Shown one piece after another: positions 16,708-25,190 of a DNA stretch of 34,771 nucleotides; the stretch's first letter is position 1; every line of letters starts with the position of its first letter. The position numbers were made by a program, and so were the translations under genes. Location: the NCBI GenBank assembly GCA_011053095.1, contig DRHS01000129.1, positions 1-34,771 on the forward strand, written 5' to 3'. Under the pieces are notes generated by a model. It had not been told where the DNA came from. It was given only the letters and a program-made list of their open reading frames with translations, and did not search any database. Source of the DNA: Bacteroides sp. (GTDB lineage: Bacteria; Bacteroidota; Bacteroidia; Bacteroidales; SM23-62).

Positions 16708-18084
16708 ATGAGTACAAAAGTTGGGAAAATCCTGGCCGTAGACGATAATGAAGACATCCTGTTTGCACTTAAATTACTACTCAAGCAACATGTGGAGGTC
16801 ATTACTACCGTGAATGAACCGGAAGATATCCCCAAAGTGCTTTCGGAAGAAGATTACGATGTTATCCTTCTGGATATGAACTTTACCAAGGACGCGATCA
16901 GTGGACAGGAAGGTTTTGATTGGCTGAGGAAAATCCTGGAAATCGATCCCGATGCCGTAGTCTGCTTTATCACTGCATACGGGGATGCTGAAAAAGCTGT
17001 GAAAGCCATTAAGGCGGGGGCTACAGATTTTATTCTCAAACCCTGGCAAAACGAAAAGTTACTTGCAACCATATCTTCTTCTATCAAGCTGAGAAGATCA
17101 CGTATGGAGGCCAAGGGACTGAAATCGAGGCAGCAGGAAATTTCAGCTGTTTACGACCAACCATTTCATGAGTTTATTGGAAGCTCCCCGGAGATGCAAA
17201 AGGTCTTCACTACAATTACCAAGGTGGCTGCCACCGATGCAAACATTCTGATACTGGGCGAGAATGGTACGGGCAAAGAACTGGTAGCCAGGGCACTTCA
17301 TAGAAATTCAGTTCGCAAAGACGAGGTTTTTATTACTGTAGACCTGGGATCAATTGCTGAAACACTATTTGAAAGTGAACTGTTCGGTCATGAAAAAGGG
17401 GCATTTACAGATGCAAGTAAAATGAAGCAGGGCCGATTCGAGATTGCTCAGGGCGGCACACTTTTTCTTGACGAAATAGGAAACCTGTCACTTCCCATGC
17501 AAACTAAGCTGCTTACGGTAATTGAACGCAGGGAAGTTACACGGGTGGGAAGCAACAAACCCATTTCCGTGGGTGTACGCCTGATCTGTGCTACCAATAT
17601 CGATATTCACGATATGGTAAGTGATAATAAGTTCAGGCAGGACCTGCTATACAGAATCAATACCGTAGAGATCCACATTCCCCCGCTAAGGGAAAGAACC
17701 GGTGATATCCCTCTCCTGGTTGACCATTTCCTCAAGATTTATACTAAGAAGTACAAAAAGAATGTCAGGGGTATAAACAGTGACGCTCTTAAGATTCTGA
17801 GTCAGTATCAATGGCCTGGAAATGTCCGTGAACTACAGCATGCCATTGAACGGGCCATTATAATGAGCGAAGGCAACCAGCTTGAAGGGGAAGATTTTCT
17901 TTTATCTGCCTCAGGAGGAAAGGTTGGGGAGATCGAGCTTGACACCTATAACCTGGAAGACATTGAGAAATCCATTATTAACAAAGTGCTGAAGCAACAC
18001 CAGGGCAACATCACACAGGCTGCCTCGGATCTCGGACTGACAAGAACATCTCTGTACAGGAGAATGGAAAAATATGACCTTTAG
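16708..18084 (+). CDS. NtrC-family sigma-54-dependent response regulator
   Basis: This 458-residue protein has a receiver domain (about 7-125: acidic pair DD12-13, phospho-acceptor Asp56 in VILLDMNF, Lys in FILKPW). A sigma-54 AAA+ domain follows (Walker A GENGTGKE, sigma-54 loop GAFTDA, Walker B GGTLFLDEIG, sensor ATNIDIHDMV). It ends in a Fis-type helix-turn-helix (ITQAASDLGLTRTSLYRRMEKY). The loop reads GAFTDA instead of GAFTGA, a variant found in many Bacteroidota members. It activates sigma-54 promoters after phosphorylation. It overlaps the following kinase gene by 11 bases and is divergent from the export cluster, its likely target. Confidence 0.94.
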   Translation: MSTKVGKILAVDDNEDILFALKLLLKQHVEVITTVNEPEDIPKVLSEEDYDVILLDMNFTKDAISGQEGFDWLRKILEIDPDAVVCFITAYGDAEKAVKAIKAGATDFILKPWQNEKLLATISSSIKLRRSRMEAKGLKSRQQEISAVYDQPFHEFIGSSPEMQKVFTTITKVAATDANILILGENGTGKELVARALHRNSVRKDEVFITVDLGSIAETLFESELFGHEKGAFTDASKMKQGRFEIAQGGTLFLDEIGNLSLPMQTKLLTVIERREVTRVGSNKPISVGVRLICATNIDIHDMVSDNKFRQDLLYRINTVEIHIPPLRERTGDIPLLVDHFLKIYTKKYKKNVRGINSDALKILSQYQWPGNVRELQHAIERAIIMSEGNQLEGEDFLLSASGGKVGEIELDTYNLEDIEKSIINKVLKQHQGNITQAASDLGLTRTSLYRRMEKYDL

Positions 18085-19426
18085 AAATTTCAGGATAAAT
18101 ATAATCATCAGGATACTTCTGCTTTCAGTGTCCATTTTTCTTTTTTTCTATACATGGAAAACCAATTATCATGTGACTCCTATTCTGGTTGGAATAATAA
18201 TTTTATTCCAGGTATATTCACTGATAAGATATGTTGATCGTACGAACAGGGATCTGACCAGTTTCCTGGAATCGATACGGTTCTCCGAATTCACACGCTC
18301 CTTCCAGATCGAGGGAATGGGATCCAGCTTCGATGAATTGAACCGTGCATTCAATGATGTTATCAGCGATTTTCAAAAGGTTCGATCCGAAAAGGAGGAA
18401 CATTTCCATTACCTCCAGAGCATAGTACAGAATATTGATGTAAGTATCATTGCCTATCGGAAGGATGGGACTGTGGAAATGATCAATAAGGCGGCAAAAA
18501 CGCTTTTCCAGATACACAGCCTTAAAAATGTCAAACTCCTTGATCAACTCAGCCCAGAACTGGTGAATACCCTCCTGAACATCAGTCCGGGTGAAAACAC
18601 ACTTGTCAAGGTCCAGGACCAGGATGACATTCTCCAGCTGGCAATTTATGCAACTGAATTTAAGGTTAAGGACAAGCTGATCATCCTTGCCACTATCAAC
18701 AACATTCAGAATGTACTGGAGGAACAGGAAACGGAGGCCTGGCAGAAGCTTATCCGAGTCCTGACCCATGAGATCATGAACTCCATTACTCCTATTGCCT
18801 CACTTTCCTCAACCCTTGAGATAATGCTGAAGGGAATTACCGAGGGGGAGGATTTCAAGAAGGAAATGAACCTGGATACCCTCCTCGAGATTCTGCAGGC
18901 ATTGCAAACTATAAACAAAAGAAGTACCGGACTGCTTCATTTTGTAAATACATACCGTAACCTCACCCGGATCCCCAAGCCAAACTTCAAGATCTTCCAT
19001 GTTAAAGACCTGTACAAAAATATATACCTGCTCATGGAGGAGGAGATCACGAGCCATAAGATCGAATTTGTTACCAATATCGAGCCGGATAATATTGAGG
19101 TATCTGCTGATGAACAGCTGATCGAGCAGGTGATCATCAACCTGATCAGGAACTCAATCCATGCCCTGGAAAACCATAAAAAACCTGTTATTGAACTAAA
19201 GGCATATAATAACAAGCGGGGGCGTGTTACCATGCAGGTGGCAGACAACGGAACGGGTATCCTGCCGGAGGTACTGGATAAAATCTTTATCCCATTCTTT
19301 ACTACCAAACAGACCGGCTCGGGGATTGGCCTAAGCCTTTCACGCCAGATCCTGAGGCTGCATAACGGCACCATCACTGCGAATTCGGTCCCGGAACAGG
19401 AAACTATTTTTACCCTTACTTTCTAG
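18074..19426 (+). CDS. Membrane sensor histidine kinase (NtrY-like)
   Basis: The 450-residue kinase starts inside the end of the regulator gene. Two membrane segments lie near 9-27 and 34-52 with almost no periplasmic loop, so it probably senses an internal or membrane signal. A PAS-like domain (SIIAYRKDGTVEMINKAAKTLF, about 130-200) precedes the HisKA box THEIMNSITP (His about 232). The ATPase domain has N-box NLIRNSIHAL, G1 VADNGTGIL, F-box FIPFFTTK and G2 GSGIGLSL. It should phosphorylate the neighbouring NtrC-type regulator. All catalytic motifs are intact. Confidence 0.93.
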   Translation: MTFRNFRINIIIRILLLSVSIFLFFYTWKTNYHVTPILVGIIILFQVYSLIRYVDRTNRDLTSFLESIRFSEFTRSFQIEGMGSSFDELNRAFNDVISDFQKVRSEKEEHFHYLQSIVQNIDVSIIAYRKDGTVEMINKAAKTLFQIHSLKNVKLLDQLSPELVNTLLNISPGENTLVKVQDQDDILQLAIYATEFKVKDKLIILATINNIQNVLEEQETEAWQKLIRVLTHEIMNSITPIASLSSTLEIMLKGITEGEDFKKEMNLDTLLEILQALQTINKRSTGLLHFVNTYRNLTRIPKPNFKIFHVKDLYKNIYLLMEEEITSHKIEFVTNIEPDNIEVSADEQLIEQVIINLIRNSIHALENHKKPVIELKAYNNKRGRVTMQVADNGTGILPEVLDKIFIPFFTTKQTGSGIGLSLSRQILRLHNGTITANSVPEQETIFTLTF

Positions 19427-19624
19427 ATTAAGGCAGTTGCTCGGAAATTCTATCACGACCATAACTCCATTCCCTGTTAAAAAACTCATAACACACTTCC
19501 TCAATTTTGAGTCGGCATGAAAATAAAATATTTTTGCCAGGGCTTCGTCATTAATTATATACCGGATTGATTGGCCAGGCAACATTCTAAGGATTTAATT
19601 GTTTACTAATAAAATTAATATCAA

Positions 19625-20527
19625 ATGAAAGATCGCTGGACAAATGAAAATATTCCTGATTTATCAGGAAAAACTGCCATAGTAACCGGATCCAATTCCG
19701 GGATTGGTTTTGAAGCTGCAAAGGCTCTCGCAAAGAAAGATGCAAGGGTAATAATGGCAGTCAGGAACATTGAAAAAGGGGAAGAGGCCGCAAAGGAAAT
19801 AAGGGATGCATATGCTGATTCAATTATTGTTGTTGCCGGGCTGGATCTTGGCAGTCTGGAATCTGTAAAGACTTTCGCAGACAAATTCAATGCTGAGAAT
19901 CAGAGGCTTGACATACTGATCAACAATGCCGGTGTAATGATGCCACCTTATAGTACAACAAAGGATGGGTTTGAATTGCAATTCGGGACCAACCATCTTG
20001 GACATTTTGCCCTCACGGGACTCCTGCTGCCCCTGCTTGTAAAAACGGAAGATTCAAGGGTGGTAAATGTCAGCAGCGCCGGGCACAAGGCAGGTAAAAT
20101 CAATTTTGAAGATCTGCATAGTAAAAATTCCTATAATAAAATGAAGGCTTACGGACAGAGTAAACTGGCAAACCTCCTGTTTACCTATGAGCTTCAACGA
20201 AAACTTGAGAATGCGGGCTCCGGTACTCTTGTTACTGCCGCTCACCCGGGCTGGACCATAACGAACTTACAGCGGCACTCCGGTGGTTTGAGCTTTCTTA
20301 ACCCTGTTTTTGGACAAAAACAGCAGGTGGGAGCCCTTCCAACACTTCGGGCTGCTGTTGGAGCCGACGTGAAAGGAAGTGATTACTATGGACCCCGAGG
20401 ATTTATGGAAATGCAGGGTGCACCGGTAAAGGTAAAATCCAACGACCGATCTCACGATACCGAAACTGCCCGCAGGCTTTGGGAGGTCTCCGAAGATCTG
20501 ACCGGTGTAGTTTACAGTTTCAATTAA
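19625..20527 (+). CDS. Short-chain dehydrogenase/reductase (retinol-dehydrogenase-like)
   Basis: This 300-residue Rossmann-fold protein has the cofactor motif TGSNSGIG (about 19-26), the NNAGV motif (about 98-102), a serine in NVSSAGH and the catalytic YGQSK. The SNSGIGFEAAKALAKKDARVIMAVRNIEKGEEA wording matches the classical SDR group that includes retinol/WW-domain-like oxidoreductases and protochlorophyllide-reductase relatives; NADP is likely given the Arg in VRN. The substrate is unknown. It is a single gene, followed closely by a lipoprotein gene in the same direction. Confidence 0.9.
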   Translation: MKDRWTNENIPDLSGKTAIVTGSNSGIGFEAAKALAKKDARVIMAVRNIEKGEEAAKEIRDAYADSIIVVAGLDLGSLESVKTFADKFNAENQRLDILINNAGVMMPPYSTTKDGFELQFGTNHLGHFALTGLLLPLLVKTEDSRVVNVSSAGHKAGKINFEDLHSKNSYNKMKAYGQSKLANLLFTYELQRKLENAGSGTLVTAAHPGWTITNLQRHSGGLSFLNPVFGQKQQVGALPTLRAAVGADVKGSDYYGPRGFMEMQGAPVKVKSNDRSHDTETARRLWEVSEDLTGVVYSFN

Positions 20528-20609
20528 TCAGGATCCCGTTTTATTATCTGAAGGTTTCTTTGTATTTTGATCAGTGAAAACCCTTCTCCTGATTTCACGA
20601 AAACCACTT

Positions 20610-22280
20610 ATGAAATGCGGCACTATCCCATATCGCATTATTAGAATTAGTATCCGGCAAGTACTGACAATGGCTCTGCTGATGTCTCTTGGCTCATGTA
20701 TTAAGGAGGAGTTCAACTCTGATGTATTTGATCCGACATTGCAGATTAATCCAGGCGTTGCTGTACCAATTGGTTGGGCCAAATACCGGCTTGATGAGAT
20801 TCTGTTCGATTCCATAAATCCCGGGGAGTTAGTAATTGGCCAGGATGGGTTCATCTCCTTTATATACAATCAGGACCTAATCTCGGTTGATGCATCTGAA
20901 ATAATCAGTATCCCTGACATAATGCCAGATCCCATATCAATTAATACTCCCATTCAAATTGTTCTGGATTCATCAATGGGAGTCATAGAATACCTTGATA
21001 CAATTGATATACCGATTGCTCTTAATAATACCACTGGTGCTGAAATTGATAGAATAGTTATAGAATTTGGTTTGCTTAACATAAATGTTACATCCGATGT
21101 GGCTGGTTTGATGTGGATTGCAAGATTTAGCATTATAGGTATTCCCATCCAGCAAATTACCCTTGGCGATTTAGATCTTTCAGCAACTGATACTTTGGAA
21201 TCAGAAACTATTCCACTTAATCCCTCGAATGTATTAAGAGTCTCTGTTATATTGAATCTATTGCCTCCGACAGATGAATCTACTCTAATCATAGATCCGG
21301 GACCACTTATTGATATAGTTATCAGTTTAACGGAAATGGATTATTCAGTAATTTATGGTTACCTGGGATCCTTTGCAATAGATGTGGGTCCAAGGATCCT
21401 GCCTGTAAATTTCTACAACGGGCTGGAGGAGGGAACATTCAGTTTCACGGAACCCAGCCTTAAAATTGAATTTCTAAACTCCTTCGGGCTACCCATTTCC
21501 ATTGATTTATTAGACCTGCAGGCAATCGGCAGTGACGGTTCGACAACCCAAATAACAGGAGACAGTATCCCAGGTCCTTCTAATGAAAGGATAATTGCAT
21601 ACCCCAGGCCGGGGCAGGAAGGAATGAGCATTTCCGATAGTATTCTACTTACCCGGGATAATACGGATAATCTTTTTGATATTTTGGAGACATCTCCTGT
21701 TGGGATATCGATGGAAGTAAATGGGTCCACAAATCCTGCAGGTGAAAACCACGATAATTTCATACTTGACACAAGCAGTCTGTTTATTTCTTCTGTGCTG
21801 ATCCTTCCCATGCAAGGATATGCCGACCTTCTGCTGATATCTGATACACTGGACTTCGTTTTCGGGACTTTTTACGATCATCCCCCAGAAGAGATAAAAC
21901 AACTGATTTTCAGAATAAATTTTAAACACCAGTTCCCGGTTGATGTCGATCTGCAACTGTACTTTACAGATGACTCATACATGGTTCTGGACTCCCTTTT
22001 CCATGATCCAGCTGATCAAAGAAAAATAGTAGAGGCTGCACCTGATGAAAATGGTGATGGCATCGCTGATGAATTTGAACCGGCTCCTATTGAAATACCA
22101 CTCAGCCAGGAACAGATCGATAATATCTCTGAGAGCCATCATATAATAGTGAAAGGCAGGATTACTACATCGGGATATGATTCTCAGCCACTGGAGAATG
22201 TCCGGTTCTACTCTTTTTATTATTTCAATGCCCACATAGGTGCCATTGCCGAGTTGGAGATAAATTCTGATGGTCTCTGA
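20610..22280 (+). CDS. Large lipoprotein of unknown function, beta-rich
   Basis: An ATG at 20610 gives a signal segment ending in a lipobox, LLMSLGSC (Cys30); a GTG at 20574 would add twelve residues. The roughly 525-residue mature part is beta-rich, with many Ile/Leu/Asp/Ser strands and an internal DENGDGIADEFEP calcium-type loop, and no enzymatic motif. It ends in ENVRFYSFYYFNAHIGAIAEL. Its stop overlaps the start of the DUF5723 outer-membrane protein gene by one base, so the two are translationally coupled and probably act together at the outer membrane. I do not recognise a named family. Confidence 0.75.
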   Translation: MKCGTIPYRIIRISIRQVLTMALLMSLGSCIKEEFNSDVFDPTLQINPGVAVPIGWAKYRLDEILFDSINPGELVIGQDGFISFIYNQDLISVDASEIISIPDIMPDPISINTPIQIVLDSSMGVIEYLDTIDIPIALNNTTGAEIDRIVIEFGLLNINVTSDVAGLMWIARFSIIGIPIQQITLGDLDLSATDTLESETIPLNPSNVLRVSVILNLLPPTDESTLIIDPGPLIDIVISLTEMDYSVIYGYLGSFAIDVGPRILPVNFYNGLEEGTFSFTEPSLKIEFLNSFGLPISIDLLDLQAIGSDGSTTQITGDSIPGPSNERIIAYPRPGQEGMSISDSILLTRDNTDNLFDILETSPVGISMEVNGSTNPAGENHDNFILDTSSLFISSVLILPMQGYADLLLISDTLDFVFGTFYDHPPEEIKQLIFRINFKHQFPVDVDLQLYFTDDSYMVLDSLFHDPADQRKIVEAAPDENGDGIADEFEPAPIEIPLSQEQIDNISESHHIIVKGRITTSGYDSQPLENVRFYSFYYFNAHIGAIAELEINSDGL

Positions 22281-23773
22281 TGCGAAAATTCAGCCTGTCA
22301 TATTATCTCATCACACTGGTTATCACAGGATTATCATTCAATCCTTCGATTCATGCACAGAATAATACACTTTATTTCATGCATGCAGTCCCCCAGGCCA
22401 TCCATTCAAATCCGGCCTTGTTTTATAACTGCAGAACATACATTGAGCTGCCTGTATTATCAACTATAAGTTACTCATATGGGAATACAGGATTTGGCTA
22501 CCATGATGCCATTCATTATGGGGCCGGAACAAATTCAGATTCCCTGATCATCGATCTTGACAACCTTGAGAAAAAATTAAAAAACCGGAACTATATCCTT
22601 AATGATGTTTCTGTTAATCTGGTCGGAGCAGGATTCCGCATGCTTGATGATTACTACTTCCACTTTAATATTTCAGCCCTAACCGTAACCAGAACGGGAT
22701 ACCCCGGAGACCTGGTGGCATTAAAAGACGGGAACTGGGATCTGGCAACGGGAGAACCCAGGGATATTGATCTCAGTGGACTTGGGGTGAATGGCACAAG
22801 TTATTTCCAGGTAGCTGCCGGGATCTCAACCGAAATTATGTCAGGATTATACGTCGGTGTAACCCTTAAATATCTGAAGGGAGCTACCAATGTAAGCAGT
22901 GCCCGGGCAAATCTTGTTCTGGAAACGGAGGGAGATCCATTGCAGATTAAAGCAAATACGGATTACAGCATTCGTACTTCCTTTCCCATGCAGGTATCCT
23001 TAGATCAGCAGGGTTATGTAAATAATATTGACCTTGGCAATTCTTTCGCCAATCCTATAAGCGATTACATCCTAAATAAAAATCATGGAGGAGCTATTGA
23101 TCTTGGGGCTATCTATGAGTACGATGAGAAACTGACACTTGCGGCCAGTCTGATAGACCTTGGGGCTATCCGCTGGGCCTCGAATGTTCAGCGCTTTGAT
23201 GCCAAGGCGAGCATTGATTTTATTGGATTTGATCTTCGGGCCTACGCCGCAACTGGTGGATCCACAGATTTCCTGGAGTCCCTGATTGACTCGATAGCAG
23301 AAACCTTCCAGTTTGAGACTTCATACGATCCATACTGGACAACACTTAGTCCTAAATTGTATGCCGGTGCCAGCTATATGATATATCCAAAAGTTACCGT
23401 CTCTGCACTAACCAGAACAGATTTTTATGACCGAAGACCACATTTTTCATTCACCCTGGCCGGCATGTACAGTCCCCTGCCCTTCCTACACGGAACGGTC
23501 AGCTATTCAATGATGAACAACAAATACAATCACCTCGGATTCGGACTGGCCATGGGGGGCAAAGGAGGTCAGTTCTATCTGGTTACGGACAATATACCAA
23601 TGCGATGGGTCAGGGATACCGGTACCGGAGCATTATGGCCATACAATGCAAGGACCGTAAACATACGGCTGGGACTGAACCTGGTATTTGGTTGTGAGGA
23701 TAAAGACCGTGGTGTTGGATCCGGTAGGCGCCCCGGTTCACGCAGCGGCAAATATTGTCCCGCATACGATTAG
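22280..23773 (+). CDS. DUF5723-type outer-membrane protein
   Basis: A signal peptide (cleavage near SIHAQ, residue 27) precedes NTLYFMHAVPQAIHSNPALFYNC, the opening typical of Bacteroidota PorP/DUF5723-like barrel proteins. The rest is a series of amphipathic beta strands (YYFHFNISALTVTRTGYP, LYVGVTLKYLKGATNV, LYAGASYMIYPKVTVSALTRT) consistent with an outer-membrane barrel. The C-terminus ends in a short polar tail after NIRLGLNLVFGCEDKD. Function is unknown. It is coupled to the preceding lipoprotein gene. Confidence 0.8.
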   Translation: MRKFSLSYYLITLVITGLSFNPSIHAQNNTLYFMHAVPQAIHSNPALFYNCRTYIELPVLSTISYSYGNTGFGYHDAIHYGAGTNSDSLIIDLDNLEKKLKNRNYILNDVSVNLVGAGFRMLDDYYFHFNISALTVTRTGYPGDLVALKDGNWDLATGEPRDIDLSGLGVNGTSYFQVAAGISTEIMSGLYVGVTLKYLKGATNVSSARANLVLETEGDPLQIKANTDYSIRTSFPMQVSLDQQGYVNNIDLGNSFANPISDYILNKNHGGAIDLGAIYEYDEKLTLAASLIDLGAIRWASNVQRFDAKASIDFIGFDLRAYAATGGSTDFLESLIDSIAETFQFETSYDPYWTTLSPKLYAGASYMIYPKVTVSALTRTDFYDRRPHFSFTLAGMYSPLPFLHGTVSYSMMNNKYNHLGFGLAMGGKGGQFYLVTDNIPMRWVRDTGTGALWPYNARTVNIRLGLNLVFGCEDKDRGVGSGRRPGSRSGKYCPAYD

Positions 23774-23886
23774 GGCCAGATGATTATCCCGGATCAAGGA
23801 TTAGATTTCCTCGGTTTAAGGATAATTTTCCTGGCTGAGTGATCAAGAAGTATTCTCTCCCAAATGAATTATCATGCCAGTGAGCA

Positions 23887-24546
23887 TTATCTGGATGTTC
23901 TGTACTCCTCAACTACCTCAATAATATCCAATTTAATCAGGTCCCAGAATTTCCCCAACAGGCAAACAGGATCATCCTCTTGATCAGCCCTGTCAAAATC
24001 TGTAAGTCCGTTTAATGCGTCCTTTATATCCATGTAGGGATTTCTCTCCAGGTATAGATTTAATAAATCTCCGAGCTCATACAATTCCAGTAATTCATCT
24101 ATATCCCAGAAATCTCTTTTCCTTCCGCCAGAAGAAATAACTTCCATTTTCATAGCTGCTATGTCCTCTACAGAGGCCATTCTGATCCCGTCTTCCAGGG
24201 TCGGTTTACGAATAAAGGGATCGGTGTAAAACATATCCAACTTAATGCATTCCTCTTCAGAAGTTCCGACCAGACGCATAATACCCCAGGAGAAATCTTC
24301 CGTCAGATCCTTACTCACATATTCAAAATTATTCCTGAGCAACCCGTCAATATCTTTGAAATCAACCGATCCATATACCTGGTCCGTAAACAGATCTATA
24401 TCATCTGATTCTCTGTGGCCGAGTTGTAAACTCAGCGATGTACCTTCCACCAATCGAAAAGCTGAGAGCTCCTTTAAGGCCATCAGGTTCGTCAATACCT
24501 CAGCCAGGGTTGCTGATACTGTTTGCCATTTGAGTTTTGAAGGCAT
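23887..24546 (-). CDS. AbiEii-type nucleotidyltransferase toxin
   Basis: The 219-residue protein has the DUF1814/AbiEii nucleotidyltransferase head: MALKELSAFRLVEGTSLSLQLGHRESDDIDLFTDQ (about 23-57). The DIDLF metal-binding acids are intact, while the usual GGT is EGT. It continues with IKLDMFYTDPFIR, DGIRMASVEDIAAMKMEVISSGGRKRDFWDIDELLELY, the classic Lys/Asp-rich helix of the family. Related toxins transfer nucleotides to tRNA or other RNA. Its start lies 55 bases inside the antitoxin gene, typical coupling for a toxin-antitoxin pair; an in-frame Met at 24480 is an alternative start but would cut into the conserved N-terminus. Confidence 0.85.
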   Translation of the reverse strand: MPSKLKWQTVSATLAEVLTNLMALKELSAFRLVEGTSLSLQLGHRESDDIDLFTDQVYGSVDFKDIDGLLRNNFEYVSKDLTEDFSWGIMRLVGTSEEECIKLDMFYTDPFIRKPTLEDGIRMASVEDIAAMKMEVISSGGRKRDFWDIDELLELYELGDLLNLYLERNPYMDIKDALNGLTDFDRADQEDDPVCLLGKFWDLIKLDIIEVVEEYRTSR

Positions 24547-25076
24547 TTTATTTCAGACTTTTTAATATTCAGATAATTTTCAGCATTGGCTACAGCTGGA
24601 ACAAACAGGTTTCTGGCTTCCCGGATTACCATTTTACATTCTTCTTCTCCGTAGAACCGGATTATTTCCTTGATTTCGGATTCATTTCCACGTTCAAAGA
24701 TTCGCTGAATTACATAACTTTTGAATCGAATAAAATCAATTTTATCAAAATCAATATCCCAGAAAATTTGTCTTCGAAGTATTGATAAATCAGGTGTTTT
24801 CTGGCTTTTAAGAATTTGGTCTTTCTTTTCTGTTCCTACTTTATAATTAGCCTGTAACAGCATGAAATAATCATCCTCCACACCCAGTCCCTCTCCCAGT
24901 TTTATAGACAATTTCGGAGTTATACCCCTCCTGAGTTTAGTGACATCCGAAATGATCCCAGGAAAAACTCCAATTTCCATTGCAAAGACAGAGGGTCCAA
25001 TGCCTTTCTTCTTTAATGCCCATTTCAACACTGCTCCCGGAGGTACACCTTTTATTTTTTCAATTTCAGGTAACAT
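24492..25076 (-). CDS. Antitoxin: HTH domain fused to DUF6922-like domain
   Basis: This 194-residue protein has an N-terminal XRE-like helix-turn-helix (about 10-75: PGAVLKWALKKKGIGPSVFAMEIGVFPGIISDV, TPKLSIKLGEGLGVEDDYFMLLQANY). The C-terminal part (about 100-180) reads LRRQIFWDIDFDKIDFIRFK, VIQRIFERGNESEIKEIIRFYGEEECK, the wording of the DUF6922-type antitoxin domain that commonly precedes AbiEii-like toxins in Bacteroidota. The HTH region resembles plasmid-maintenance antidote (HigA) proteins. It should neutralise the overlapping nucleotidyltransferase and repress the pair. The domain fusion is my reading of the sequence; the domain name is from recall. Confidence 0.75.
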   Translation of the reverse strand: MLPEIEKIKGVPPGAVLKWALKKKGIGPSVFAMEIGVFPGIISDVTKLRRGITPKLSIKLGEGLGVEDDYFMLLQANYKVGTEKKDQILKSQKTPDLSILRRQIFWDIDFDKIDFIRFKSYVIQRIFERGNESEIKEIIRFYGEEECKMVIREARNLFVPAVANAENYLNIKKSEIKCLQNSNGKQYQQPWLRY

Positions 25077-25110
25077 GCTATATAATTTCTATAAATATAA
25101 ATACTCTTTT

Positions 25111-25122
25111 TTGTTTAAACAA
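25111..25122. promoter_or_regulatory. Palindrome in the antitoxin/rtcB divergent promoter region
   Basis: TTGTTTAAACAA is a perfect 12-bp palindrome. On the minus strand its TTG is followed after 20 bases by TATATTTA, a near match to the TAnnTTTG -7 box, so it overlaps a plausible -33 element for the antitoxin gene. Binding by the HTH antitoxin is a reasonable guess. Confidence 0.4.
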
Positions 25123-25175
25123 TTTTGCTAATATTTTATACGCACTTTTTATCCCAGGGTTTCAAAGCAGCAGTC

Positions 25176-25183
25176 TATATTTG
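25176..25183 (+). promoter_or_regulatory. Possible -7 box for rtcB
   Basis: TATATTTG matches TAnnTTTG and ends seven bases before the rtcB ATG, which would give an almost leaderless mRNA. No good -33 TTG was seen. Confidence 0.35.
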
Positions 25184-25190
25184 TATAAGA

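Noticed and set aside
17395..17415. GAFTDA in place of GAFTGA in the NtrC-type regulator
   Set aside because: This looked like a loss of sigma-54 contact, but the variant is common among Bacteroidota members of the family, so it is not evidence of lost function.
18218..19377. Long minus-strand open frames opposite the histidine kinase gene
   Set aside because: They are antisense to a gene with all kinase motifs intact and show no domain wording of their own.
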